NCBI GenBank assembly: GCA_014526335.1
Contig: JACTAT010000047.1
Span: 406,719 to 470,718 of the forward strand
Reading direction: 5' to 3'
Source: Chrysaora quinquecirrha
Taxonomy: Eukaryota; Cnidaria; Scyphozoa; Semaeostomeae; Pelagiidae
DNA length: 64,000 nucleotides
Position numbers and translations under genes: made by a program. A model generated the notes under the pieces. That model searched no databases. It was not told the origin of the DNA and was given only the letters and a program-made list of their open reading frames with translations. Positions 46,264 to 57,302 of this stretch are shown piece by piece. Every line of letters starts with the position of its first letter. Position 1 is the stretch's first letter.

Positions 46264-47669
46264 TCAACTTTCTAGTTGACTTTCGGCAGGTAGTTCTAGC
46301 TCTGTTTCAAGCTCTGGATAATCCCTAGTGTCAAGTTCTATCTCATCAATTTCCTCTCCCTCTCTATCAGAAATGGCCTCGTCCGAGTGGGAATCTTCAG
46401 AGTCAGGTATCAGGATTTTGTGGTCATCGTGGTCAGGTGTTGTAGCATATTGTGTGTTTTGTAAAAGGACAATACTTCCATCTTCATCGGAATCATCTTT
46501 GTCAGAGGACAGATCCGGATTAATGTTCCTTTGTATCGTTGGAGGTTGATTGCTTACTCGTCTGCTGCGTTTGTTCATTCCAAGCTGGCTGGGAGTTTCG
46601 ATCGGTAGGTAGCTACACGGATGTAATAAGTTACGATGTAATGTGCGAATTTTTCCGTTCTCTGATTCTCGTCGTACATCATAAAGGGCGAGTCTTGGTG
46701 CTTCCTTTGCATGACTATATGAATTTTGTCGTCCCAATGGGCTCTGCTTTTACCTGGACCTCCGCCTTCAGAAAGGTTGTGGACTAACACTCTGTCACCT
46801 GGGTTAAGATCTGAATAATGGACTTTCTTATCAAAATGTTTTTTTTGCTGTTTGTCCTGTGAGATAAGAATGTTCGCTTGCCATCTTATAAGCTTCTTCC
46901 ATGGCCTTTTTCCATTTTGAAATATAATCACGATGGCTTCCAGTTGGTGCAGGTAATTCGATATTAAATGCAATGTCAGTTGCGAGTCTAGGATGGCGTC
47001 CAAATAGTAAGTAGAATGGTGAGTAGCTCATGGACTCATTGCGAGTGCAGTTGTAAGCATGAATTACTTTCTTTAAGTGGTCTTTCAAGTTTTGTTTGAA
47101 ATTTTCCAGTAAGGTGCGTAGCATGGATAACAATGTCCTGTTAAATCTCTCCACCTGGCCATTTCCTTGTGGGTGATAAGGCGTCATATGAGATTTCTGA
47201 ATTCCGAAGAGTTGTTGCAGAATAATTCATTTTCAAACTTTCCTCCTCTGTCATGATGTAGTTTCATAGGGGCACCGAATCTTGGGATGAAGTCGTTGAA
47301 TATCTTTTCCGCGACCATTTTCCCGCTTTTGTTCCTTGTGGGATACGCTTGAGCGAACCTCGTAAAGTGATCAATCATCACTAGAATGTATTCGAAACCT
47401 TTCGACTTTTCAAGGTGTAGGAAATCGATAGATACTAACTCCATTGGCTGTGTGGTGTTTATTGGCATTAATGGTGCTCTCATTGGTATGGCAGGCTCCT
47501 TTTGCTTGATGCAACAACATTTGTTGTTTATGTAGAACTCGACGTCTTTCTGCATACCAGGCCAATAGAACCATAGTCCAGCGAGGCCAAGAACTTTCTC
47601 AGTTCCTAGGTGTCCCATCTTTTCGTGTAGTTCTTTGTAAACTAAATTGCGAAATTGGCATGGTAACAC
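46264..47669 (-). pseudogene. Gypsy integrase with acidic C-terminal tail
   Basis: 47669-47184 has the zinc-binding N-terminus ([23 protein letters not shown]), the first catalytic Asp in [13 protein letters not shown] and the second in [14 protein letters not shown]. After a frameshift, 47187-46831 has YHPQGNGQVERFNRTLLSML, with the catalytic Glu. 47003-46737 carries LNPGDRVLVHNLSEGGGPGK, the GPF/Y-type C-terminal domain. After another shift, 46737-46264 has LYDVRRESENGKIRTLHRNL and then a long Asp/Glu-rich tail ending ELPAESQLES. Catalytic residues are present, but the frame is broken at least twice. Confidence 0.85.
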
Positions 47670-47738
47670 AACTTGTTTGTAGTCACCTGATGTTCGTCGT
47701 AATATTCCATCTTGACCAATGGCTAATTTTGTCCATTC

Positions 47739-48311
47739 TCATAGACCTTTTTTGACTTCAGCTGCTTCAGATCGAAATATTTGTTTTGATGGGCTTCGGC
47801 TCTTTTCAACAAAGTGTAGAATTCTGCTTGTGATTCGGTCCTGTCGTTGAGCATTTGATAAATCATTTATTGATATATTGGGAGTACTCGGGCACGGCCC
47901 ACTCTGCTCTACATCCACAGCTAGTATGTCATCATTCGGAAGTACGGCACTCGCCCAAGTCGAATGTCCAGCATGTACTTGATTTGCTGCAATGACAGTG
48001 GTGTTGATTTCATCAAGTGATACACCTTCAGGACATTCCTGTATGTATTCCTCCATATTATAAGGCATCCTGGATAACATGTCGGCATCTGTGTTTAGTT
48101 TTCCTGGGCGATATTTTATCTCGAAATTGAAATCAGAAAGTTCGCCAACCCACCTCAGTCCAGTTGCATTGAGTTTCGCTGACGAAAACACGTACGTTAG
48201 GGGGTTGTTGTCAGAGCATACAACAAATTTCTTTGAGTAATAGAAGTAGTCTCTGAAGTGGTCACTCTCCTGTAATATCCCATTAAACCCAATAGTCTTC
48301 TCACATCTCAA
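47739..48311 (-). pseudogene. Gypsy RNase H, internally deleted
   Basis: The frame starts EKTIGFNGILQESDHFRDYF, which joins the connection region directly to the late RNase H segment (FRDYFYYSKKFVVCSDNNPL, then TYVFSSAKLNATGLRWVGEL and EIKYRPGKLNTDADMLSRMP). The stretch that should hold the early catalytic Asp and Glu of RNase H is missing, so a deletion of roughly 100 or more codons has occurred. The SDNNPLTY and DADMLSRMP motifs at the end are intact. Confidence 0.8.
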
Positions 48312-49166
48312 ACTGTTTCTGGCTGAGTGTCCTTAAGCTCTAGAACGGGTTTGATATTACTTGTGTCAAGCTTATATCCATCTCCTGTTATAATTCTGCC
48401 TAAGAATTTCACCTGTTGCTTGAAGAATTCGCATATCTTAGGTTTAAGTTTGACACCATTATCGTGCAGACGGCTAAGGACGGTCTTTAGGTTTTCCACA
48501 TGATCTTCAAATGTCTTGCTGTATACAATGATATCGTCCAGGTAGGGAATACACATACTGTCTCTCAGACCTTCTAAACAGTGTTCCATTGACCTCTGAA
48601 AGGCAGCAGGGGCATTGCTTAGGCCAAAAAGTATATGTAGCCATTCATAAAGGCCCCATGGGTTTATGAATGCAGTGAGAGGAATGCTATTATCGTCCAT
48701 CCAGCCTTGATGGTAAGCTTTACCCTGATCTAGAACTGTGAAATATTTATTACCTCCTAGACTGTCTAGAGCTTCTTGTATTCTTGGTAAGGGATGCCTT
48801 TCTGGGATTGTCTTATCGTTGAGCGCTCTATAGTCAACCCACAACCGGAGAGTCATATCTTTTTATCTGACACAGACAATCGGTGAGCTTTATGGTGATG
48901 TAGACTTTCTGATAAAATAGCTTGTGCGAGAGATCTTCTATGTGGCTTTTGACTTCCTAGTAAAGGTGTCTAGGTACAGACAAATAGTTTTTCTGTACGG
49001 GAACATTGTCTTTAAGGATTATGTGCATTCTCAGTGAGGGTATGGGGCCAACATCATCACTGTCTTTTGCGAATACATGTTGATATTCCTTGAGAAGATC
49101 TAACACTGTCTCATTCTGTTCGTCCCAGAGTACATCAAATTTGATTCCTTCTAAGTGGATTGGCAT
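48308..49166 (-). pseudogene. Gypsy reverse transcriptase
   Basis: 49166-48957 holds the upstream region (LLKEYQHVFAKDSDDVGPIP). A broken segment (48857-48956) contains stops. 48856-48308 holds the fingers and palm: [40 protein letters not shown] (catalytic Asp in VLDQ), [20 protein letters not shown] and the catalytic box [19 protein letters not shown]. The key acidic residues are kept, but the enzyme cannot be translated as one piece because of stops near 48856-48957. Confidence 0.85.
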
Positions 49167-49293
49167 GCTGGGAAGCCAGTCAGCTCCTTTGGAAGTTACC
49201 CTGTTACATGTGGCATGGTCTTTCTTTTGGTCATCATTAATAGCAAAACCAGAATTGTTCTCAATGTTAACTGGAGTAACTGATTTTACCAGA

Positions 49294-49968
49294 TTAAGTT
49301 TTCCTAAACACTTTTCGACCTGGCAAAGTGATAGAATGCGAGCATGTGTTAAAGACTGTTATGGCAACATTGGGAGATCTTCCTGGTTGCAAGGAGAGTA
49401 GAGTGTCTGTAACGCTGAGGCCAGCTGGAATATGTCCAGTCTCATCTGCTTCAAACAAGACAGGGGTAATTTTCTGAATTGGACCGATTCTGGTCTGTAG
49501 AGATAGACTTTTAGACTGTCCTGGCGGAATAACTTGGTCTTTCTTGCTTGTTCTGATAGTGCAAAGATCTTCATCACGACTTTTCTGAAGTATGCTTGTT
49601 ATTTCGCTGATATAAACATTGGCAACGCCTTGAAATAACTGTGAATTCAATGCCGAAAACCCTTGCTGTTTCGACAGTTCAGCAATGACATTATACCCGA
49701 TGATTGGTGTGTCAAGTCTTTCTTTTGTCACCAGAAATGGAACTAACAGTGTAGTGTTGCTATTTTCCAGCTGGAATGGCAATCTCACCCAACCACAAAA
49801 TGGAATATCTGTGCCATTTGCCGCAGTTAAACAAAGATTACTGTTTAAGAGTGTCGCTATATCTTCAATCGACATCTCTGGGGAGAATCTCTTTAGATGG
49901 ATTTCAGTTATGAGCGAGACTTGAGCTCCTGTATCCCATAGAATCTTAGCTTTATTTCCATTGAACTA
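49294..49968 (-). pseudogene. Gypsy aspartic protease plus linker
   Basis: The active-site box WDTGAQVSLI (Asp codon 49933-49935) opens the frame, followed by GTDIPFCGWVRLPFQL and TPIIGYNVIAELSKQQG (flap and GYN-type segment). The rest, to 49294, is a linker toward the reverse transcriptase domain with PGQSKSLSLQTRIGP. The frame has no internal stop, but it is separated by stops from the finger region upstream and from the RT downstream. Confidence 0.8.
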
Positions 49969-50202
49969 GCAGCTAATTAAACATTTCTCTCCAACAATGC
50001 TCACCAATTTTGAATGATATTCAGCTTTCTGTTTGTTATTAACATGGTTCTTTATATTCAATACAAATTGTTCATCTTGTCTCATTAGTGTATCAGCATA
50101 CGAAACAAGCTTGCATCCATTGCAACGAAATACTCTTTGTCTGCTTATTCTTTGAAATAATTTTTGTTTTGTATTGCCACAGTTATTACAGTAAAGGGAC
50201 AT
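49966..50202 (-). pseudogene. MYND-like zinc finger region of the gypsy polyprotein
   Basis: LYCNNCGNTKQKL..FRCNGCKLVSYADTLMRQDE resembles a MYND finger (C..C, then C..C..vsYC...Q..dw..H) found between gag and protease in some cnidarian gypsy elements. The cysteine normally after SY is Ala here, and the distal half is poor, so it is probably inactive. There is an in-frame stop next to the protease. Confidence 0.5.
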
Positions 50203-50204
50203 GG

Positions 50205-51857
50205 GATGAGAATTTTCGATCAGTTGTTGTCCCTTTCAAGCGACAGGCTCTCGTTTCCCGAACTTTCTACTTGTTGACAATATCTGCTCTTGTGTCCTTC
50301 TTCTCCGCACTTGAAGTAATGATTGCACCAACCAGTGCCTTTCTCAGAACACTCAGTGCATGAAAATGAGAAAGGTGGAGGATGTGCGAGTGCTTGATTG
50401 TTGTACCAATGTCCTGGCTGCTGTTGTTGTGCTCTGTAGGGATATGAATTTCTATTTTGAAATTGGACTGGTGAGTTGTAACGATTGTTATTGCCTTGTT
50501 GCTGAGTGCTGTTCCTCCATGTCTGCTGTGGGGGAGCTCTGTCTTGTGTGTTTGCAGGGGGCTTATCACGTCTTGAATAATTTGTCCACTGGTTTTGATA
50601 GTATTTTCCTCCAGCCCAAGAACTACCTTGATTCTCTTGTGGAGGTATGCTTGTTTGCCACGATTCACCCCCTGTCTCATTTTCAGGGCTGCTAACTCCG
50701 CATGGAGTTCTTTGATTTCAGCAAATGCTCGGCCTAACTGGTTATTATGTGTTTTTATAGGCTTGTGTTTCACTCTGCGCTGCCCCCTGTGAATCCGAAA
50801 CAGATGATACTTTGGCCTGGGTTCCAATTTTGAGTTTCTGGTGAGCTTGCATTGCTGATAACTCATTGAAAAGTTGCATGAGTTCTTCATCTGTCACATT
50901 CTTTGCTCTCAAGAGAGGACGAATATTTACAAGAATTGTTTCATCCCTCAAACCGGTTTCAAATGTTTTTAGGAAAGCGTTTTGGACTTATTGGTGACTA
51001 TAGTCTCGTCCATTGCCTTTTTCTTTTCCTGCAAATAGGACCTTGTTTTGTGCATCAAGTGCCCTCAAGAGATATTGCTGGGGTGTTTCTTTTGACCCTT
51101 GGCATGTTGTGACAACTTCCTGATATAAATCAGCGGCGTTTCGTTCTAGATAGAATACTCGCAGAATTTTCCTTAATTTTCCGAGAGAACGCTCAGGCAA
51201 AGTCAGAATATAACTGCGCAGGCTGCTGTTAGGAGATATTGCCTTTATCACAGCTTCAACTACTTCACTTTCATCGTAGCCTCGTTTTAGGCCTGCATCG
51301 ATCTGATGAATGAGACTAACATAGAACAATTTGTCTTGTTGGCCAGGCTCACCTATTTGTCCCGCAATTTTGAAATCTTGGCGAAAAAGGGAGGCCTTAT
51401 GCTCTGCTCCAAGTAAGCTGTGAGGTGCATGTTCATTCCCTTTTTTGTCTGGGTTGGATAGCTATCTAGCTGTTCTTTCAGACTATTTAGCTCCCAATCC
51501 TGTCTCTCTCTTATTTTATCTAACAAATCGTCCATTTTAGGCAGTTCAGCATCAACCCCTGGTTCATCAATTAAATCAACTGGTCCCTCACCAGTTTTTT
51601 CAAGGGGTGGTGGCCCATTTTGGAGAACAGAAAGTAAATCACGCAAATGAACTTCTGGGTCTTTCACGAATAATACGCAACTGTTCGAAACGTCCTTTCC
51701 CTGTTCCTTCAAGGTTCATATAGCGCAACAAACGTTCAAGTGTTTCTGCGGTTGATTTGAGCAGAGCAGTCTCAAAATCTAAGTGTAATTGTTCGAGTAC
51801 CACATTATTACCCATCATTTTCGTGAAATAGATACAAAACAGGAAGAGGAAGCACAC
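50205..51857 (-). pseudogene. Gypsy Gag
   Basis: Several broken frames: an N-terminal part (NVVLEQLHLDFETALLKSTA, 51639-51857), 51353-51712 with EGPVDLIDEPGVDAELP, the capsid-like helical part at 50988-51329 (RGYDESEVVEAVIKAISPNS and LPERSLGKLRKILRVFYLER), a Q-rich region, and a nucleocapsid finger near 50250-50330 reading GWCNHYFKCGEEGHKSRYC. In the finger the usual first cysteine of C..C....H....C is Tyr. Each block is at least one frame away from the next. Confidence 0.75.
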
Positions 51858-52251
51858 AAAAAGTCAGGCAAGCAAGTCAGTTTATAAACACGAATCGTTT
51901 CTTATTTAAATAACAGCAAACCAGACAGCTTTTGAATGTAGTTGACCATAGTTCACGAAGGTTAACGTTTTGAACAATAAGAACAATGGTCATCCATGAA
52001 AAACACACAATAAGATCGAATATCAAGAATATAAAATATCTTCTGTCTACTAGAGCCTTCTGTTCTTCTTTTATGAATGAAATGAACAAAATTAACACAG
52101 AGATACGCACAAAAATTGAGAGTCATAAATAAACTTATCCTTCCAGCCAGTCAAAGCCAACAGCGAATCCGGCGAGAAAGACAATAACTGAGTTGCAACA
52201 AAATCCAATGTTCTTCTCTTGTTCAAATTCTAAACCCACACTGGCCACCAA
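51858..52251. other. 5' leader of the LTR element
   Basis: Region between the 5' LTR and the start of Gag. The first bases after the LTR on minus (TTGGTGGCCAGTGTGGG) are where the primer-binding site should be. Nothing else recognised. Confidence 0.5.
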
Positions 52252-52496
52252 TATTACACTCCTGGAGTTCGCTAAGTCATAGGTTAGGATGTAGAATGAG
52301 GACGAAACAATATAAACAACTTTGTTTGCATTCACAAGACTTCAAGAACAAATCCTACACTTAGAATATCTAACTACGAGCAATATAAGAACGTCCAAAA
52401 GTCCAATCTTCAAAATCCAACAACCAACAAATCGACCGAACGATTTGCTCACGTTTTCTTGTAAAAGGCCTGGGCCCCAAGGGTCTGGGCCCTACA
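52252..52496 (-). repeat. 5' LTR (245 bp)
   Basis: Same sequence as 45419-45654 except for an extra segment around 52267-52279 and scattered substitutions. It begins with the GGGCCC-rich stretch TGTAGGGCCC and provides a TAG that terminates the interrupted capsid frame. Confidence 0.9.
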
Positions 52497-53660
52497 TAGG
52501 CATCAAGTAATCATCATCATCATAATTCAATCTTAGTGGTGGGATAACTTCTTGATTGTCAACAGTTACTTGAATGGCAGAAACTGAAGCATGTTCAAAC
52601 TCAAACAGATTTCCTTCATCGGCTCCATTGAATGATGAATTATCAACCAGCGCAAAAAAACAGTCTGTTTGGAAGCTTTCCGTTGAACACATTATCTTGA
52701 ACCCAACTTGTTGTTGCGGTATTGATCAAATAGCTTGTCATGTGAGGTTGACAGACTGGGTAAATTGCATTAGTTTTTATAAGCATTCTTTCAATTCCTT
52801 TCAATACATCATCTTTAACATGTATGTGACGAAGCACCAGTTTCATTTCAGAAATGTACAGACGTGAGGTGTTTCCAGTTTTCCTCATCAAACAAAACAC
52901 ATCACTGTTTGGACTTAATCGTCATTGAAGACAAACGCCAGGCAGCAAGTATTTGCTTTGATTGCAAATGTTAACATGAGGTTTTGTCAACAATTTTACC
53001 TTTTCACTATCATCAAATGGTGCGGATCTTGCGATTAAACCTAGATTTTTTTATGACGTTGTGGTTGTTGGAAAACCAAAATTTTCTTTACCAATCGTAT
53101 TGCTGACCCAGTTTGTCATTTTCAAATAGTTTTTAGCTCTGGTTTCATCAAAAATCAGAATTGTCTCCAAGTAAGATTCATAGGCATACATTCCATTTGC
53201 TTCTGTGACGGGAGTGTCATTCAAAACCAACTCTATCTGCTTCCACATCGATTGACCAATATTATTTATTACTCCAGCAAATTCTGCAGTGGTTTTTCCA
53301 ATATCACTTCCATTGGCTTTTTTGATGACCAGAGTTGAGATGTAATAAGAATGAATCAAGTCAATCATATGATCAGGCTGAGCAGGAATGTCAAACACAA
53401 CAGTTTGTTTTCAGGCATTGAGAGCAGCAATTTGTGGGAAATATTCAATATCCTTAAAATACTTAACATTGTTTTGTATTACTGGTGAGCAGAATAAATC
53501 CAAACTTTCACTAGGACATTCAGTATATTCTGGCTTTATAGTCATTGTTGCAATTTCTTCTTCAATAGTTTCTTCAACAAAGTTTTTCTCAAATCGTGTT
53601 GCTTAGCTTGTCTTTTCTTCAGCGACTGCTTAGGTATGAATATCCCCAGCATGGTGCTTT
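52497..53660 (-). pseudogene. Polinton major capsid protein, N-terminal and central parts
   Basis: Order along minus: ECPSESLDLFCSPVIQNNVK (N-terminal signature near 53500-53560), a nonsense codon near 53408, FDIPAQPDHMIDLIHSYYIS and MWKQIELVLNDTPVTEANGM (53051-53398), two more stops (near 53050 and 52922), the conserved NQSKYLLPGVCLQ block followed by RLSPNSDVFCLM (about 52885-52960), and VDNSSFNGADEGNLFEFEHA (52492-52692) after a frameshift. These are hallmark blocks of the double-jelly-roll capsid. The reading is cut at 52496 by the LTR element; the C-terminus is at 45144-45413. Confidence 0.8.
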
Positions 53661-54129
53661 ATTTTATAGATCTTTTAGGACAAACTCTTGATTTCTTACC
53701 AGCAGTTGATTTCTTACTAGCAGTCCATTTCTCACCAACAGACGATTTCTTACCGGAAGATGATTTCTTACCAGCAGACGATTTCTTACCAGCAGGCAAT
53801 TTCTTCGCTGTCATCTTTACAACACCGACAATTTCTTGAGTAGCTTTTCTTTTATTTCCTCTCATAGAAGATTTGGCATTATCTTTTGCAACTTCTCCAA
53901 CATTCTCACCAGATAATATCCAATTAACGGCCTTCTCTCCTTGTTCTTGTAAAACAGGTTTCAAAATTTTCTTTGCAGCTTTTACATCTTGCTTCTTTAA
54001 AGTTTGCATTGCAGCTTTAACAGCTCTTTTAAAAATAGATCCCGCTTTCCTGATAATACTACCTACTCCTCTTCTATGCTGGTAGGTGTAAAAATACAGA
54101 GTTGATTTGTAAATTGGGAAATCATACAT
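53659..54129 (-). CDS. Polinton basic virion-core-like protein
   Basis: An intact 156-residue frame. The N-terminus, MYDFPIYKSTLYFYTYQHRR then GVGSIIRKAGSIFKRAVKAA, fits the short glycine/arginine and amphipathic start of a small protein found beside the capsid genes in Polintons and adintoviruses. It is followed by WILSGENVGEVAKDNAKSSM. The C-terminus is a lysine/serine repeat of about six GKKSS units. TATA-like TATAAAA on minus (54206-54212) lies about 77 bp before the start. A role in binding DNA or lining the capsid is inferred from charge and position only. It is the best-preserved frame of the element's left half. Confidence 0.6.
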   Translation of the reverse strand: MYDFPIYKSTLYFYTYQHRRGVGSIIRKAGSIFKRAVKAAMQTLKKQDVKAAKKILKPVLQEQGEKAVNWILSGENVGEVAKDNAKSSMRGNKRKATQEIVGVVKMTAKKLPAGKKSSAGKKSSSGKKSSVGEKWTASKKSTAGKKSRVCPKRSIK

Positions 54130-54205
54130 GTTTTCTTCTAAAGTGTAGCAAGAATGTTGTCTTTGTTTTGTAGAATTGTTCCTCTTTTCCCAGCTTGTTG
54201 TAGAC

Positions 54206-54212
54206 TTTTATA
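54206..54212 (-). promoter_or_regulatory. TATA-like box upstream of the basic protein gene
   Basis: TATAAAA on the minus strand in the context ACTATAAAAGTCTACAACAA, about 77 bp before the ATG at 54129. Confidence 0.45.
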
Positions 54213-54232
54213 GTAAATTTGTTGATGTCGTT

Positions 54233-54675
54233 CTACAACAATGGATAATAGAACAAATTTTGAAATTCCACAAAATTTACAACGTGTTTGTTAATTTTCC
54301 ACGGAATGAAACGTAGCAGCAGTGTGCTAATTTTTCCAAATACTCGATAGTCTAACAGCAAGGAATATATAAACATATTCTTCCCTTCTGCATTGACTTG
54401 GAAGTGTTCATCACCTGCCACATCAGTCGTTCTTTCGATTGTGTTGAATGCATAATCTGTTAATGGTTTGTCTAGATAAGTTCCAATAAATGGGCATTGT
54501 GTCCATCTCACATCTCTGTAACAAACATTATTCATGTTATTATTATATTCTTTTGTAGCTTCAACGAAACCAAACAATTCTTAACCCAGTGAAACTCTTT
54601 TAACATACTTTGGAAAGGTTATCTTGAGTTTTTCATCTACAATTGAAAACTTTGGCAGGCCTTTGTAAGGCAACC
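54233..54675 (-). pseudogene. Polinton minor-capsid-like protein B, 3' part (after Harbinger insertion)
   Basis: From the insertion point the minus strand reads YKGLPKFSIVDEKLKITFPK then YVKRV, a stop near 54580, and FGFVEATKEYNNN, DVRWTQCPFIGTYLDKPLTD, ending PLL at 54233. The upstream part of the same gene is at 58690-59210. The KLKITFPK and TYLDKPLTDY blocks fit a minor-capsid type protein only loosely; the assignment rests mainly on the upstream half. Confidence 0.55.
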
Positions 54676-54989
54676 TAAGGGGTGATGCACACGAGCACTG
54701 AAATTTCCTTACAACAGCAGGCAACATTCCTCTAAATTCTAAATTCCTCAGTTTCCATCTTACTTTTTTGCTGTTCTTTTTTTCAAGAGCTGTCAATAAA
54801 TGTAATCCATGTTGACTGATTCGCTAACATGTGTTGGTTTGATGTGTTCTATTTTTTGCTCTACATTTTCTGATAAATTGTGAAGCAACCTCTAAAAGGA
54901 TTATATCCATTGTTCTTATTTACTTTTATTCATTCACGTATTTGTAAATCAAAACAAGAAAGTACAGAAAGGCTGGCTTCAGACAATTT

Positions 54990-55977
54990 GTGAACAAATA
55001 CTGCTCGGAAAATGAAGAGTCTGCTTCACAGAATACAGAATACTATGAAGATTTGCAATACCCTCGTTTGTTTGAGTCAGAATCAGATTCTCTCCTTACG
55101 CCAAGGTATGGTAGAACAAGCACTCCATTACCAAATATTTATGCACCTCCACCACTTCGTTTTCTTGGAACACATGTCTTTCAAACCCCTTTTATCAGAC
55201 CAATCACGAGACCAACACCAACACAGAGGGAACATTCTTTTCAGCTGTCTTTTCTTGAGCGCCAATACACTGCTGGTCAGATTATTCAACCTCAGTTACA
55301 AGAAAACCGGTACCAGGCAGCAGCTGTGACAGAAAACTCGCAAAAAGGGAGTAAGGAGCAGACAGAGGCACTTGTTAATGCATGGAAGGAGGCATTTGTG
55401 GACCTTGAAAGTCACAAGAATCCAACTGCGTGGAAAAGAATTCTGCAAAGGGTAAACTCAACAGGTGATGCAAAAACACTTGAACAGATAACGAAAAAGC
55501 TGAGTAATCTAAAAGATAGGTACAAAGAGGCAAAGGAGAATAAGAAGAGAAGCGGAGAAGCAAGAAACACTCCAAAATATTACAAACATTTTGACGAAGT
55601 TCTGGAACAAGAAGTTTAGTCCAGCTTGGGGAAGTGCAGGAGACAATACCGACTTTAGAGGGAAAAGAAGGAGAACATGGGGGTGATAGTGTTGAACCCG
55701 CTGAAGAAACAAGAAACAACAAAGAAGAGCTTGCCCAGCCAAGAAGAACAAGGAAAAGAAAACCTTCAAAGGCTACTGCAGCAAATCAGCTTGTAGACTG
55801 CTTAACGAAGATGCAACAACAACAACAGAAAAAAACAATGAATAAATTTTGGAAGGAATGAAGGAGATAGAGGAAAGCAGCCGTAGACACACCAGTGAAA
55901 CACTTTTGAAAGTTGCTCAAATTTTTGCAAACAACAAAAGAAAGAGGGATGATGAACTTGACAATGAAAGCGAATAA
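54990..55977 (+). pseudogene. Harbinger Myb/SANT-like DNA-binding protein, frameshifted
   Basis: The 209-codon frame 54990-55619 has a Pro-rich N-terminal region (TPLPNIYAPPPLRFLG) and a Myb/SANT-like trihelix at residues about 125-207: EQTEALVNAWKEAFVDLESH, then KNPTAWKRILQRV, then LSNLKDRYKEAKENKKRSGE. The tail continues in a second frame (55634-55861, RRTRKRKPSKATAANQLVDC and a Gln run) and a third (55861-55977, EIEESSRRHTSETLLKVAQI). Such proteins bind subterminal repeats and carry the transposase to the nucleus (known for PIF/Harbinger). Two frameshifts near 55620 and 55855 separate the coiled C-terminal tail from the Myb domain. Confidence 0.7.
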
Positions 55978-57302
55978 TGATAAATCTATTAAAGTATATT
56001 TTGCTTAGAAAACCATTATACCCGTTCTTGTTCTTGTTCGGTTGTCTCAGTCTTTGGTATATTTTTACTATTTGCAACAAAGGTTGTAGATTTCATTTTT
56101 GCATTGAAATGTTCATAACGAGTTGAGGACTATTATTTTTATTTCTACTATTGATATTATAATATCACTATAATGTTTGTGATAATGTTGATGACGTCGT
56201 TGATGACTATGATGATTATGATTTTTCATTCCCCCAACTAACAACAACTTTGAGATTTTTGCTAACCAACTGTATACCAGTTTTGTTAAATCAGCGTGGT
56301 GAGGGGCTGTTCACTCTTAAAGGTGTATGAGTTTTCGAGTTTTTAACTGAAACAAAATTATTTCCAATAGGTTTTCGTTAGAACAATGGGTTTTGGAGCA
56401 AGGATGTGCAAGATTTTAAAGGAGTGGATCGCCCTCAAATCAGCCCACCAACCGGCGCACCCAAAGTTTAAAAGCTCACATGAATTAAACACAAGGTTGC
56501 AAGTTCCTGTGAGACGAGCAATGCATGGCCGTGGGACATCAGAATCTGACTGTTTTTTATCGTGTACTGTGTTCTCTCAGCTACCTACTTTTTTGTAGGG
56601 ATATTAGCCCCGCCACATGTTATCATTTTCCTTCCTTTAAGCCACAAATGTTTCTTGTTTTTGTTTTTTATTGTTAACAAATTTCCTTCCTACAAAATTA
56701 GACCCTAGATGAGAACGAACGGTACAGGAAATAGAAAGACAAATAATGTAACAAAACAGCACAGCAAACTTATTATGGATGCGCTAATTTCTTTAAACCG
56801 GTAAGGTGTTTTTGTACAATACCTTAACAATATTACAGAACATACTGTGTTCCTTTTCATAAAAATGTGGTCATAATCATAATCATCAGCTTACAACAGC
56901 ACAGCACATTAATAGTAATAATGATCATATCAATCAATTCAATTACACTACACTCATTTTTTTGTAAAACACCTGTAATTAGAAACTATTTTCTACTTGA
57001 ACAAAATTGTTCTTATGGATAACAACGGTATATATGGGTCTATATGGGTATATATATGGGTATATAATAAAGGCTCTTTAACTTTTAGTTAGAGACCTAA
57101 GTCTCCCACAAAAAGATGAGTGTGTTTGTGTAACATTATAAAGCGTGGTCAACAATAAAAAAACTAATCTAGAGTAAAGAATAATGTTCTAAGGTGAAGT
57201 CTGGGCCAAGGTATAGTTGCTCTCCTCTTTCTTTATATACCTAAGAAGAAGGTTCCTAATTTCTTCTCCCGATCCACATGTATTTCTTGTACGATTTTCC
57301 AC
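55978..57302. other. Harbinger inter-gene region
   Basis: AT-rich, with no recognised gene. A short run of GGGTCTATATGGGTATATATA lies near 57030-57065, and the 70-codon plus frame at 56386-56598 has no motif. Confidence 0.4.

Larger units (their letters stand above)
45419..52496 (-). mobile_element. Ty3/gypsy LTR retrotransposon inserted in the Polinton capsid gene
   Basis: A 7.1-kb element on minus with LTRs at both ends, flanked by ATAGG (45414-45418 and 52496-52500, the shared A making a 4-5 bp duplication). A polypurine tract (AAGAAGAAGGGAAG on minus, about 45657-45670) precedes the 3' LTR. Just inside the 5' LTR the minus strand reads TTGGTGGCCAGTG, a candidate primer-binding site that I could not match to a tRNA. 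Gene order is gag, MYND-like finger, protease, reverse transcriptase, RNase H remnant, integrase, acidic tail. All genes have stops, shifts or deletions. Confidence 0.9.

Noticed and set aside
55375..55769. Minus ORFs opposite the Myb-like gene
   Set aside because: They are shadows of the Harbinger DNA-binding protein, with low-complexity Leu/Phe/Ser translation.
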